DNA of 21,661 nucleotides from Thraustochytrium sp. TN22 (Eukaryota > Sar > Bigyra > Thraustochytrida > Thraustochytriidae), in the NCBI GenBank assembly GCA_013306675.1, contig JABLUY010000389.1, positions 1-21,661 on the forward strand. The letters are read 5' to 3'. The notes beneath the pieces are model-generated. The model did no database searches, was not told where the DNA came from, and was given only the letters and a program-made list of their open reading frames with translations. The position numbers and the translations under genes are program-made. Each line of letters begins with the position of its first letter. Position 1 is the stretch's first letter. Positions 1 to 9,283 of the stretch are shown here, piece by piece.

Positions 1-341
1 CAGCGGCGCTCGGCGGCGAGCGGCGCGGGCGCGCGAGCGGCGATCGATTGAGAGAGCTCGATCGTGACGGCGCGAGCGAGCGAGCGAGCGCGAGCCCGGC
101 TGAGCTGCGTTAGCTGGAGCAGCGCGGGCGGCGGGAGGGAAGGCGAGCGAAGGCGCGCGGCAGAGCGCGAACAGCAGGCGCGCGCGGCGGGCGGCCGGCC
201 GGCGGCGCGAGCGCGGAGGGCGGCGCGAGCGCGGAGGCGGCGCGCGGCGAGGCGGGCGAGGCGAGGCGAGGCGAGGCGAGGCGAGGCCGGGCGGGGGAGC
301 GCGGCGGCGCGTGCAGGGCGGCGCGGAGGACGCGGCGAGCG
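1..341 (+). promoter_or_regulatory. Upstream region / 5' leader of LRR protein 1
   Basis: This stretch holds no convincing gene. It is almost pure G+C with purine-rich short tandem repeats: GAGC-type repeats around 71-94 and a pentanucleotide GCGAG tract at about 256-287. There is no ATG on the plus strand before 342, so the first ATG of any transcript starting here is the start of the LRR gene. No TATA-like element is visible. That it contains the promoter and 5' UTR is inferred from position only. Confidence 0.45.
256..287 (+). repeat. (GCGAG)n pentanucleotide tandem repeat
   Basis: About six head-to-tail copies of GCGAG lie 55-86 bases upstream of the LRR protein 1 start codon, in its presumed 5' leader. 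Confidence 0.8.
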
Positions 342-2603
342 ATGGAGCGGCGCGGCGACGCGCGCGCGCAAAAGGGCGCGCGCGGGGAGACGGACGCAGG
401 GACGAGCGAGAGCAGCGCGGCCGCGCCGGCGAGAGGCCTGGTGGCCGGCATGGTGAATATGGTGAAGCGGCGCGCGACGATGCTGGGCTCGACAGCGCGC
501 AGAAGCTCCGCGGCAGCCGCGCAGGCGCGGGCGCAGCCGCCGGACGAGCTGGCGGGGTTCGCAGCGGCGCAGGCGGCGCAGGCGGGGCCCGAGGCGGACG
601 TGATCTGCTGCGAGAACCCGAGCCTCGACGTGCAGTCGGAGCTCGACTCGCTCGAGGCGGACGCGGCGACCTTTGACCTGCCTGGCGGCGGGACCGCCGA
701 GAGCGCGGACCCGACGCGCGCATCCAAGGCGCGGCGCAGCGCGGCGCGGGCCAGAGCGGCTGCCGAGGGCGCCGCCGCGCCCGCCGCCTCGCGGCGCGTG
801 TCGGTCAAGCGCGTGGAGGATTTCCCGTCCGCAGCGCCGCCGCGACCGGCGTCGCGCGAGGGCGCGCATGAGCTCTCCTTTGCGCGAGGCAGCGGCGCGG
901 CCGTGCCCCCGGCGGACGGCGTGCTCAAGCGCCTGTCGCGCTCGCTCTCCCGCTCGCGCCGCTCCAGCAGCCAGGGCAGCGCCGAGGCGGACTTCGAGCG
1001 CCGCAAGAGCGTGCGCAAGTCCGGCATCTTGCGCACGCCCAAGGACGCTCTCTCGGAGCTCACCGACTACACCGCCGCTCGTGGCAAGGAGGTTCGCAAC
1101 CCGCGCTGGTCGCAGCAGCGTGGCAGCGGCAACACAAGCGCGCGGCGCAGCTCGCGCGGCGCCGCGCTCCTGCGCGGCGAGCATTCCGGCGAGGAGGGCT
1201 TGGACGTAGTGGTCAAGTCCGCCACCGACATCGAGGAGCTGCGCGCGGCCCTGGCGGCCGGAGAGGCCGGCGCGGTGCGCTTCGCGAGCGAGTCGGAGGC
1301 GGCCCTGGCCGGCCTCGCTTCCGCGCTGGCTGCTGCAGCCCAAGACGGCGAGGGTCCGCGCGTGCTAGACGTGGCCGATGCGCCCGGGTCGGACGCGCTC
1401 GAGATTCTCTTCGACGCCTTTGCGCAGGGCGCCGGCGAGGGCCTGAATTCGCTCGACCTGAGCCGCTCGCGCCTCGACCGTTTGAGCGAAGGTCTCGTGC
1501 CCGCCGCGCTCGGCGCCATGCCGGAGCTCGAGGCGCTCACGCTCCGCATGTGCGGGCTCGCACCGCTTGCGGTCCAGGAAGTTGCCCAAGCGCTGGCTGC
1601 GTCGGCGCCGCCGCTCGCACATCTCGACCTTAGTGGCAACTCCGTGACCGAGGAGGTGGCTGCCGCCCTCGGCGCGCTGGACGCGCAGGAGCTCGTTCTG
1701 CGCGCATGTGGACTGGACGACGCCGCGCTGGACGCCCTTGTCTCGCGCCTCGCGGCCTCGCCGGCCTCCACCCTTCGCGAGCTCGACCTGAGCGGCAACC
1801 CGATCACGCTCGGGATGCCCGAGACGCTGTGCGCTCTGCTCGTGGATCGCGGCCAGGAGAGCGACGGACTTGCGCGCCTCGACCTGAGCTACACGAGCCT
1901 GGGCGCTGAGGGCATTGCGGGTCTTGCCGAGGCCCTGGCCAGCGCCGAGTGCACGCTGCGTAGTCTGGACCTGCGCTCGTGCGCGCTGGACATTGACGCC
2001 TGTGACGTCCTAGCGACTGCCCTGGGCAAAAACACCAGCCTGCGCTCGCTCACCGTCGGCGGACCGCTGCTCACGGTCCCCGGTTCCCAGAGTGTTGAGG
2101 CAGAGGGCGCCGCGCGCCTCCTGGAGGCGCTCAAGCTCAATGCCTCGCTCTGTGAGCTCACCGTCGCGGACGGTGTCGTCTCTGCAGATGCTCAGTACGT
2201 CCTGGGTCAGCTTGCGAGCACGGCGCAAGCCGAACGGGCAGATGTCCTTGCCGGAATGCTCCTGCACGGTAGCGGCAAGAGCCGGACAATTCCGTCTCGC
2301 GCCTCGTCCTCGAAGCGACGCAGCACTCGCCACCATCGGTCGCGGTCGCGGTCGCGGTCGCGGTCGCGTCTCCGCAAGGAGGACGAGGAGGCGGAGAACG
2401 ACGACTTCGAGAACGAAGATGAAGAAGCCCTGAGCGGCGGCGGTGATGTAGAGTCCCTCGCAGACCTCGTTGCCTCGGGGCGCGCCGGCAGCCTCAACGA
2501 GATGGCTCGGGCTATGGCTTCAGCGGATGCGCCTGTGTATGCTGCGTGCCGCGCCTGGCTAGAGGACGCCGGCTATGAGATTGACGATGAGCCGGGCCGC
2601 TAA
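342..2603 (+). CDS. Leucine-rich repeat protein 1 (RNase-inhibitor-like LRRs), 753 aa
   Basis: An intronless gene beginning at the first ATG of the region, with G at -3 and G at +4. Residues 1-290 are low-complexity and Ala/Arg/Ser-rich, with basic-Ser clusters resembling basophilic kinase sites (RRVSVKR near 151-157, RRKSVRK near 220-226). Residues about 365-610 hold roughly eight LRRs of about 28 residues with LDLSGN-type cores (LDLSGN at 428-433 and 481-486), alternating with CGL-type repeats as in RNase-inhibitor/NLR LRRs. No NACHT, kinase or transmembrane segment is visible. The C-terminal part has a short Arg-Ser dipeptide run (about 666-676), an acidic stretch (680-696) and a short helical tail. 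The LRR block is probably a protein-interaction scaffold; the partner is unknown. It resembles LRR protein 2 at 16002-18718. The function is not recognisable beyond the LRR fold. Confidence 0.9.
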   Translation: MERRGDARAQKGARGETDAGTSESSAAAPARGLVAGMVNMVKRRATMLGSTARRSSAAAAQARAQPPDELAGFAAAQAAQAGPEADVICCENPSLDVQSELDSLEADAATFDLPGGGTAESADPTRASKARRSAARARAAAEGAAAPAASRRVSVKRVEDFPSAAPPRPASREGAHELSFARGSGAAVPPADGVLKRLSRSLSRSRRSSSQGSAEADFERRKSVRKSGILRTPKDALSELTDYTAARGKEVRNPRWSQQRGSGNTSARRSSRGAALLRGEHSGEEGLDVVVKSATDIEELRAALAAGEAGAVRFASESEAALAGLASALAAAAQDGEGPRVLDVADAPGSDALEILFDAFAQGAGEGLNSLDLSRSRLDRLSEGLVPAALGAMPELEALTLRMCGLAPLAVQEVAQALAASAPPLAHLDLSGNSVTEEVAAALGALDAQELVLRACGLDDAALDALVSRLAASPASTLRELDLSGNPITLGMPETLCALLVDRGQESDGLARLDLSYTSLGAEGIAGLAEALASAECTLRSLDLRSCALDIDACDVLATALGKNTSLRSLTVGGPLLTVPGSQSVEAEGAARLLEALKLNASLCELTVADGVVSADAQYVLGQLASTAQAERADVLAGMLLHGSGKSRTIPSRASSSKRRSTRHHRSRSRSRSRSRLRKEDEEAENDDFENEDEEALSGGGDVESLADLVASGRAGSLNEMARAMASADAPVYAACRAWLEDAGYEIDDEPGR
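2337..2368 (+). repeat. (CGGTCG)n hexanucleotide repeat encoding Arg-Ser dipeptides
   Basis: About five copies of CGGTCG lie in frame inside LRR protein 1 and encode an RS dipeptide run near residues 666-676. The repeat is exact at DNA level, so it is likely length-variable between strains. Confidence 0.8.
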
Positions 2604-3167
2604 GCCTTGCTCGGGCAATTGGTATCTGGTCTGCTCATTGGTCTGGCGGCCAGAGACAGAGAGTGAGCGAGCGAGCGAGTGAGTGAGTGAGTGAGTGAGT
2701 GAGTGAAAGCCTTGTAGACAAGAAGCGACGACGGCAAATGGAAAACGAGTGTGACCTGATGATATTGTGATGCTCCGTCCGTTCGCTTTGCGCTTCTCAC
2801 GGTTTTCCGTTTTCCGCTTTCTTTGTATGTGGCCTTGAGGGTACCAAACGAACCACACACTTCACAATACAAGGAGCCAGACCCGACAAATGAATATATT
2901 GAATGTCCTCTGACAGGAAGAAAATGCAGGAGGTGAATAATTGATGTTTGGAGCGCATTGATGTGAGGCAACCCCGTAAAACGCTCTGGCTGTCGTTGAT
3001 CTGTCACGACGGTGCGATGGTATGGCCGCCTCCTCGCAGACATGGAGGAACAAGGACGCCGAGTTTCATGTACATAACCACATCGCTTCTGCGCTGTACA
3101 CGCGGAACAAGAGACCAGCGCAGCTCCCAAAAACATGGAGAAGAAAGCAATAGAAAATGATCAGTGA
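2604..3167. other. Convergent intergenic region (3' UTRs of LRR protein 1 and myosin)
   Basis: This 564-bp gap lies between two gene 3' ends. It is visibly less GC-rich than the rest of the window, with AT-rich patches around 2885-2945. It contains a GAGC/GAGT tetranucleotide tract. I see no AATAAA on the sense strand of either gene. Open frames here are short and unconvincing. Nothing else is recognisable. Confidence 0.6.
2661..2706 (+). repeat. (GAGC)n(GAGT)n tetranucleotide repeat
   Basis: A compound microsatellite of about three GAGC units followed by about eight GAGT units, starting roughly 60 nt after the stop codon of LRR protein 1. Confidence 0.85.
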
Positions 3168-6100
3168 TCAGTCGAGCGCATTAAGGAGCTTCTCGATGTA
3201 GTTGTTGACGGCCTCGAGAATGGACATGAACTCCTGGTCAGTGTTAAAAACCGCGCTCTTCTCCGCGTAGGAGAGACGTGCGATGGCATGCTCCATGCTG
3301 TTGAACACGGCGTCGGCATCGGCGGTGGCGACGAGGCGTGCCTCGAGCGCCAGGACGCTGGTGAAGAGCTCATAGACCTCCTGCGACCAGGGGCGCTTGA
3401 GGCGCTGGAAGCGGTCGAGCGCCTCAAATGCAGGGCGCAGATCCTCGAGCTCCTCCGGGGAGAGGGGCGCGACCTTGAGTGCGCGCAAGTTGAAGAAGAT
3501 GCGCACGGGTGGAGCCTGGAAGATGAAATCGTCCTCCTGCGCGGCGAGCAGAAAGTCCTCCATATAGTCATTGAGCACGTCGAGCCGTAGCTCGGCGGTC
3601 TCGCGCTCAGTGCGCTGCGGGTCCACGTCGCTCCACTCGGGCAGGTCAACGGGCTGGTCCCACTCCTTGGCGTAGTCTACGAGGCTGCGGTGCAGATTAG
3701 CAAAGGCCTCAAAGGGCTGGTCCACGAACCAATGCTGCGCGGTGCCGGCCGCCTTCTTGCTGTTGGGGTCCATGTACTGACAGCGAAAGGTGTAAAAGTA
3801 CATGCGGGACTGCGTCTTCTCGTACCAGCGCGGGTGCGGAAGCAGGTTCACCTCAAAGACGACCAGCTCGGAGCGGTCGGTGAGGACGATGGAGATGGGG
3901 AAGCTCGGCGGAGGCGGCATGGAGGCGAGCTCCTCGGCGTCAAGCTCGTCGAACACAGTAGAGTTGATGCGGCTGCCGCGCATGGAGGGCCGGTCGTCGC
4001 CGGGCTCCTCCAGCTCCTCCTCGCAGCTGTGGCACTTGTAAGGGCCGTCTGCGTCGGTGTCCACGAGAAAGTTGATCGCGCCACAGTGCGGGCACTGCAC
4101 GCGCTTGTCGTAGCCGTCCTCGCCGTACATGGCCACTTGCAGCTGGGCGTCTTCCATGTCCGAGCTGAGCTGCTGCAGCATCGCCTCGCCGAAGTCGCGC
4201 TTGGAGATCTTGCCGTCGCTGCGCAGCTGCACGGCCTCCCGTACAGAGGCGGACTCGCGCAGCTCGCCGCGGCCCATCTGGTCGATGGCAGCCTTCTCGG
4301 CCTGCCAGAACTCGATCGCGCGCTTCACGTGCGACTCGACGCGCTCACAGGAGCGCTTGTCTGGAAAATAGAGGAGCAGATGATAGCCAATGTTGCCGCG
4401 CACGCGGAGCCGCAGCACGCGGTCCTTGTTCTCCGTGTCGCGCAGCTTGCGGTCCGAGGCGTTGCGGCCGAAGCGGTCGACGCTGGCGACCTTGCCGAGA
4501 TCGAGCGTGTCGATCTTGGTCACGAACTCGCCGCCCCGGTGCGAGTCGTCGAAATAGTCCAGCTGGAAGCCGCGAATCTCGATAAAGCAGGGTGCCCATG
4601 CATACCGTGGGCCATTCGGCGTGAGCCAGACGGCCCCGGGCCGCGGCGCCTCGCCCGACAGACCGGTGGCAGTGCGCACCAAGCTGGAGCGCTGGTCTGC
4701 GGACGACGCCGCCGGCGCGGACCGCTTGGGCGCGAGGCAAAAGAGCCCCTTGGCGCCACGCGGCGGCGCCGAAGATGGGTCGGCCGCACCGCCAACCTCC
4801 TGACGATCGCCACGGTCTGGCCCGGTGTCGACGCAGTAGCGCACATTTTGACAGGCGTACGTGCCCAGGTTGAGCGAAGCCTCGCCGCCCGGGCCGAGCG
4901 CGCCCTCCGGGATCCCCTGGCGCATGAGGGCGAACCTGGCGCGCGCCGCCTCGTCCTCGTCCTTGGCGCTGGAAAGCGTGGGCGCGTACGAGCGGCGCTT
5001 CATCTGCGCCTGCACGCGCTTGAGTGTGGCGGACGGGTACAGCGAGCTGCGCTTCTTGCGCGGGTACGCCTTGCTACGGCGCCTGGCGATGGAGTCGCGC
5101 AGGCGCTGCGGGTCGCGGTGCACGAGCTCCTCCTCGACTGAGGGTAGAGGCTCCTCCGGGTTCGGCCCGAGCACCACCTGCACAGACGGCGCAATAAGCT
5201 CGAGGTCGTCGGGGGCCACAAGGTCCTCCTTCGTCGCGCGGCGCGCCGCGCGTGTGTCGATACGCACAGCATGCTCGTCAGAGAAGTACTTGGGGAACTC
5301 GCGCACCGTGACTTCGCCGAAGGTGACGGCCCGCTCGTGCTCCACCTGCTGCTGGTAGGCGTCCTCGCCGCCCAGCTCCGCAATCGTACGCTTGGTCTCC
5401 GAACGCTCGCGATTGCGAGCCTCGCGCTCCTCCTTCTCGGCCTGCAGGCGATACTCGCGCGCGCGGGCTTGCTCAGCAGCGGCGATACGCGCAGCCTCCT
5501 CTGCAACGACGCGCATCTCCGCCATTCGCTCGGCGCGCGCCTGTAGCTCGGCGGCCTCCCGCAGCTTCTTCGCCTCGGCCTCCTGCGCGGCCTTTCGCGC
5601 CTCGGCGGCGAGCTTGGCGGCCACGCGGGCCTGCTCCTTGCGCTCCGCCTTCTCACGCTTCTGGCGCTCCTCGCGTTGGCGCGCGAGCTCGGCCTTGGCC
5701 TCCAGCTCGGCGTGCCGCCGCCGGGCGAGCCGCTGCAAAATGGTCACGGAGCTGTTGCGCTTGCGACAAAACAGGAGCAGGCGCTCGAATTCCTGCGCGA
5801 CGCGCACCTTGAGGATGATGCCACGCCACAGCTGACGCGCAAAGGCCTGGCGGAACCGCTTGATGACCTCGTCATCCACCTTCTTGGCCGCAGCGCTGTC
5901 CAACACCTGTGTGAGCTGGTCCAGCATGCCGGAACGGAAAAAGACTTTGGTATGGCCCAGCTTGTAGGTGGCCGGCATGATGTGGAAAGCGTAGAAGAGA
6001 GCCTTGACGAAGGCACGGTCGTGGCCGCCACCAATGGCCCGCCACACGTGCAAAACCTCCTCGGGCAGGATTTGCTGGTAGCTCTCCACGAGGAATTGGA

Positions 6101-8576
6101 AGGAGACTCGCGTCGGAAAGCCAAGCTGCAGGACCTTGGTGGTCTGCGGGATGCCCAGGTTCTCCAGCTGGACCGCGACGAAGGTGTTGTCGAACCACTC
6201 CACGTCCTCCCGCGTGTACGTCGGGAAGTCGTCGCTGCCGCTGCCGCTGCCGCTGCCGCTGCCGCTGCCGCTGCCGCTGCTCCTGGAGCGGCCTTGGCTG
6301 CCCTCTGCGGCCTCGTCCCCATCCTCGACGCCGGCGATCTCGTCGAAATCATCCTCCTCATCGTAGCCATCTTCGCCGTCGAGAACCTCGACGAGGGCCA
6401 GAGGCGCCAAGGAACGCGCCGAGACGCGCCGCGATGCGCGCTTCATGAGCGGGTTCGGCTTGATGCAGCGGATGTAGGAGCATCGCGTGCCCTCGAGCGT
6501 TGCGAGCAGCTCGTCCATCTGCTCGCGAAAGCGCGAGATGACGGTCGTGGTGATCTTGCGGACGTTGCGACCCGCGCGCCTGGCGGCGCGGTCCGTGGAG
6601 CTGCGCAGCTGCTGTTCGGCGGCAGCGTCGCCGTTGCGAAACATCTCCTTCAGCAGGACGCTGCGGCTGCGCTCGAAGAGATCGTTCACCTCGGGCGGCA
6701 TGCGGTCCGAGTTCTTCTCCAAGAAACTCCCGACCGTGTACTTGACCTCGCCGGCAAAGTGCAAAATCTTGAAGGTGGTTCGCATGTCGCGCGGATGTGG
6801 CGCGGGAAACTTGGGGTGGCCCTTGAAGGTGCTGTGTAGCTTTGCGCACATCTTCTCGTCGAGCGGTTGCGGCGCCTTGCCCTCGTTGTCAATGGTGCCG
6901 AGGATGCCCGGGTTTTGCCGGTCCGTGCCGCGCAGGAGCTCCATGCACGGGCTCTCGTCAGTCAGGTTCAGGTTGGCATCGTCAGGGAGCTGCAAGCCCT
7001 CGGACGAGTACAGCTCGAGCTCGGCCTCGAGCACCTGGCTTTTGAAAGAACTCTGCAGCGCCTCGTTGGTGAAGTTGATGAGAAGCTGCTCGAAGTCATT
7101 GACGGAGAATACTTCAAAGCCAAAGATGTCAAGGACGCCGATGAAGAAGACCTCTTCTGGCGTCCCGGACTTGTCCTGCAGGTTGCGCGAAATGTGGGAG
7201 ACAAGCCAGTCGAAGAGCTGCACGTAGAGCGACTTGACCACGGCATCTGCCGCGTCTTTGGCGCCACGAGCGTCGCGGCGCGTGGTAATATGCTCGCGCG
7301 CGGTCTTGACCGTGCGCTCGGTAATGACGCTGCGCAGCGCGTCGGCGTCCACGCCGAGCAGACGGCCGGCCGTCTCCAGCGGTCCGGCATCCTCAACGAG
7401 CGCAACGTAGCCCTCCGTAGTGTCCTCGTCATTGACAAAAACGAGATTACCCAGGTGGAGCATAGCCGCGACCACGCCAAAGATATCGGCCTGCGAGACC
7501 GAGCTCGAGTCCTTGGCAGCGGAGCGCGCGATGTCGAAGGTGTCCAGGCTGGCGCAGAGCTTGTCGAAGCCTACCTTATCCTGCGACACGAGCGCGTCGT
7601 GGCTGACGCGCAGGCTTGGCACGCTGCGCGAGGCCGCGCGCGGAAGTGGGAGGTCCGCAGGCCGCCGCCGCGGCTTGGTGAGCTTGAAGCGCTGGTTCAG
7701 CTCGTACTCACTACGCTGGTCGCGCGAGGCGCCCGCCAGCAGCATGTAGAACACGTGGTAGGTGCGCTCGCCTTCGCCATGCAGCGTTACGCGGGAGCGC
7801 TCCAGCAGGTAGGTCTCGACGCTGGCGCCGCAGATGCGCAGCGCCCCAGCGCCGCTGGCCTCCTTGGCGAAGTGCATCTTGAGAAACTTGCCAAAGCGCG
7901 ACGAGTTGTGATTGCGCTTGGTGGCGGCGTTGCCAAAAGCCTCTAGGATCGGGTTGCTGTCCAGCAGGCGGCGGTCCAGGTGCGAGGCCACGCCGGTGTC
8001 CCCGTCCGTAACGCAGCGCCGAACCAGGTGCTGCAGGACCATCTTGCTGGACTCCGTCTTGCCTGCGCCCGACTCGCCACTGACCAGGATGCTCTGGTTC
8101 ACCGGTGCCTCGCGGCGGCCCTCCTTTCGCGACGCGCCGAAGGACATTTGCTGGAAGGCCACCTCCGCGATGGCATACGGGTGCGGCACGTCCAGCGCGC
8201 TGCGATCACCGAGGATGCCCTCCGGGTCCGGGATTGCCTTGAGCGGGTTCACCGCCACCAGCACTGTGCTGCCCATGAAAGTGTACGGCTCATCCTCCAG
8301 CGCACGCGCGCGGATGTTGTGCAGGATGCCCGGCAGGTGCAGGTGCCGCAGCGCCGTCATGTCCGGCACCACGTCGCTGTTCGCCTTGAGCACCTCCACA
8401 TCGGGGCGCTCCAGGTCCAGCGTGAAGTTCTGCTCCGGCGACTCCATCTGCACGCTCACCATGGATCCCTCGCGCTGCGCCACCACGCCCAGCTCGAAGC
8501 GCCCCTGCTTGCCGGGCACCCAGACCACCGTGCCGCGCCGCAGTGCCGCGGCCATGCCGCCTGACCCGGCCACCAT
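3168..8576 (-). CDS. Unconventional myosin heavy chain with PH, zinc-ribbon and PX tail, 1802 aa
   Basis: An actin-based ATP-driven motor. The start is the ATG at 8576 (A at -3). The frame stays open upstream but only through non-ATG codons, and a second in-frame ATG lies at 8555. Visible in order: an SH3-like N-terminus (about 14-70); a motor with P-loop GESGAGKT (167-174), switch I NHNSSRFG (222-229), switch II DIFGFE (483-488), IRCIKPN (702-708) and LGHTKVFF (873-880); two degenerate IQ motifs (about 912-928 and 945-961); a charged helix or single alpha-helix (about 953-1064); a linker; a PH domain (about 1313-1424); a double CxxC zinc ribbon (C1495, C1498, C1515, C1518); a PX domain (about 1557-1697); and a helical C-terminus. 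All nucleotide-binding motifs are intact, so the motor is probably active. PH and PX imply a membrane or phosphoinositide cargo. Residues 713-785 are an acidic/Ser-Gly insertion in the motor. The class is uncertain. Confidence 0.96.
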   Translation of the reverse strand: MVAGSGGMAAALRRGTVVWVPGKQGRFELGVVAQREGSMVSVQMESPEQNFTLDLERPDVEVLKANSDVVPDMTALRHLHLPGILHNIRARALEDEPYTFMGSTVLVAVNPLKAIPDPEGILGDRSALDVPHPYAIAEVAFQQMSFGASRKEGRREAPVNQSILVSGESGAGKTESSKMVLQHLVRRCVTDGDTGVASHLDRRLLDSNPILEAFGNAATKRNHNSSRFGKFLKMHFAKEASGAGALRICGASVETYLLERSRVTLHGEGERTYHVFYMLLAGASRDQRSEYELNQRFKLTKPRRRPADLPLPRAASRSVPSLRVSHDALVSQDKVGFDKLCASLDTFDIARSAAKDSSSVSQADIFGVVAAMLHLGNLVFVNDEDTTEGYVALVEDAGPLETAGRLLGVDADALRSVITERTVKTAREHITTRRDARGAKDAADAVVKSLYVQLFDWLVSHISRNLQDKSGTPEEVFFIGVLDIFGFEVFSVNDFEQLLINFTNEALQSSFKSQVLEAELELYSSEGLQLPDDANLNLTDESPCMELLRGTDRQNPGILGTIDNEGKAPQPLDEKMCAKLHSTFKGHPKFPAPHPRDMRTTFKILHFAGEVKYTVGSFLEKNSDRMPPEVNDLFERSRSVLLKEMFRNGDAAAEQQLRSSTDRAARRAGRNVRKITTTVISRFREQMDELLATLEGTRCSYIRCIKPNPLMKRASRRVSARSLAPLALVEVLDGEDGYDEEDDFDEIAGVEDGDEAAEGSQGRSRSSGSGSGSGSGSGSGSDDFPTYTREDVEWFDNTFVAVQLENLGIPQTTKVLQLGFPTRVSFQFLVESYQQILPEEVLHVWRAIGGGHDRAFVKALFYAFHIMPATYKLGHTKVFFRSGMLDQLTQVLDSAAAKKVDDEVIKRFRQAFARQLWRGIILKVRVAQEFERLLLFCRKRNSSVTILQRLARRRHAELEAKAELARQREERQKREKAERKEQARVAAKLAAEARKAAQEAEAKKLREAAELQARAERMAEMRVVAEEAARIAAAEQARAREYRLQAEKEEREARNRERSETKRTIAELGGEDAYQQQVEHERAVTFGEVTVREFPKYFSDEHAVRIDTRAARRATKEDLVAPDDLELIAPSVQVVLGPNPEEPLPSVEEELVHRDPQRLRDSIARRRSKAYPRKKRSSLYPSATLKRVQAQMKRRSYAPTLSSAKDEDEAARARFALMRQGIPEGALGPGGEASLNLGTYACQNVRYCVDTGPDRGDRQEVGGAADPSSAPPRGAKGLFCLAPKRSAPAASSADQRSSLVRTATGLSGEAPRPGAVWLTPNGPRYAWAPCFIEIRGFQLDYFDDSHRGGEFVTKIDTLDLGKVASVDRFGRNASDRKLRDTENKDRVLRLRVRGNIGYHLLLYFPDKRSCERVESHVKRAIEFWQAEKAAIDQMGRGELRESASVREAVQLRSDGKISKRDFGEAMLQQLSSDMEDAQLQVAMYGEDGYDKRVQCPHCGAINFLVDTDADGPYKCHSCEEELEEPGDDRPSMRGSRINSTVFDELDAEELASMPPPPSFPISIVLTDRSELVVFEVNLLPHPRWYEKTQSRMYFYTFRCQYMDPNSKKAAGTAQHWFVDQPFEAFANLHRSLVDYAKEWDQPVDLPEWSDVDPQRTERETAELRLDVLNDYMEDFLLAAQEDDFIFQAPPVRIFFNLRALKVAPLSPEELEDLRPAFEALDRFQRLKRPWSQEVYELFTSVLALEARLVATADADAVFNSMEHAIARLSYAEKSAVFNTDQEFMSILEAVNNYIEKLLNALD
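6232..6282 (+). repeat. (GCTGCC)n hexanucleotide repeat encoding (Ser-Gly)n in the myosin
   Basis: On the minus (coding) strand this exact GGCAGC repeat encodes about eight Ser-Gly dipeptides (myosin residues about 766-781). It lies inside the motor insertion. Confidence 0.85.
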
Positions 8577-8599
8577 GCTGCCCGCCCCCCCCGCGCCGC

Positions 8600-8760
8600 T
8601 CTCTCCCGGCCGCGCCCCGCCCCGCCGCGCCCCGCCCCGCCCCGCCGCGCCGCGCGCCAGCGCCAGCGCGAGCGCACCCCCCCCGCGCGCCGCGCCGCGC
8701 GAGCGCGAGCACCTGGTCTGCCGCGCGCCTCGGCGCCGCGCGCGCGCGCGCGCGCCGAGG
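8600..8760 (-). promoter_or_regulatory. GC-box / G-tract cluster upstream of myosin
   Basis: On the coding strand, roughly 8605-8650 reads as repeated GGGGCGGGG units, giving at least four G-runs of four, which could form a G-quadruplex. Further upstream, 8736-8756 is alternating CG, a Z-DNA-prone sequence. Both lie within 200 nt of the myosin ATG. A promoter role is inferred from position and composition only. Confidence 0.35.
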
Positions 8761-9257
8761 GATGCTCTCGCTCCCTCGCTCGTCCAAAATTTCAAAAATT
8801 CAAAGTCGCCGCCGGCCGGTCGCGGCTCGCTCGCTCGCCCGCCCGCTCGCTTGCTTGCCCGCTGCCTACCTGCCCGCCGCGCGCCCGCGCGGCTGCTGCC
8901 CGCCGCCGGCCAGGCCTGCCGCCGCCGCCGCCGCGCGCGCGCGCCGCCCGCGCCTGCCGCAGCTGGCCGCGGCGGCCTGGCTGGCGCGGCTGAGCTGGCC
9001 TCTCTCTCTCTTACTAAGTAAGTCTCTCAGCCAGGCCAGGCCTGCCTGCACAAGTCGAGCGCGGCCGGCTGCGCCACTCGGGCTCGGCCTCCGAGCCGAA
9101 GCGAGCGAGCAGCGTGCGTCCAGGCGGCGAGGCCGGGCGGCGAGCGGGGGACGCGCGCGGCGGCCCGGCTCCTGCTCCTGCTCCTGCAGCTCCTGCACGG
9201 CTGCCACTGCACGGCGCAAGCTGAGCGCAGCTGAAGGAGCTGGCTGAGCGGCGCTGG

Positions 9258-9283
9258 CAGGCAGGCAGGCAGGCAGGCAGGCA
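9258..9283 (+). repeat. (GGCA)n tetranucleotide repeat
   Basis: About six copies of GGCA in tandem within the 1.7-kb intergenic region. Confidence 0.85.

Noticed and set aside
110-1063. Minus-strand open frame opposite LRR protein 1
   Set aside because: Ala/Arg/Ser-rich translation with no domain, fully overlapping the better-supported LRR gene.
8577-8795. N-terminal extension of the myosin up to 8795
   Set aside because: It begins with TTG rather than ATG and reads as Arg/Ala/Gly low complexity from the GC tract. The first ATG is at 8576.
3690-9021. Long plus-strand open frames opposite the myosin (for example 3690-5141, 5676-6839, 6867-7946, 7912-9021)
   Set aside because: They are the reverse of a strongly supported myosin in GC-rich DNA, where stop codons are rare in every frame. 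Their translations show no domain and include repeat shadows such as long poly-Ala.
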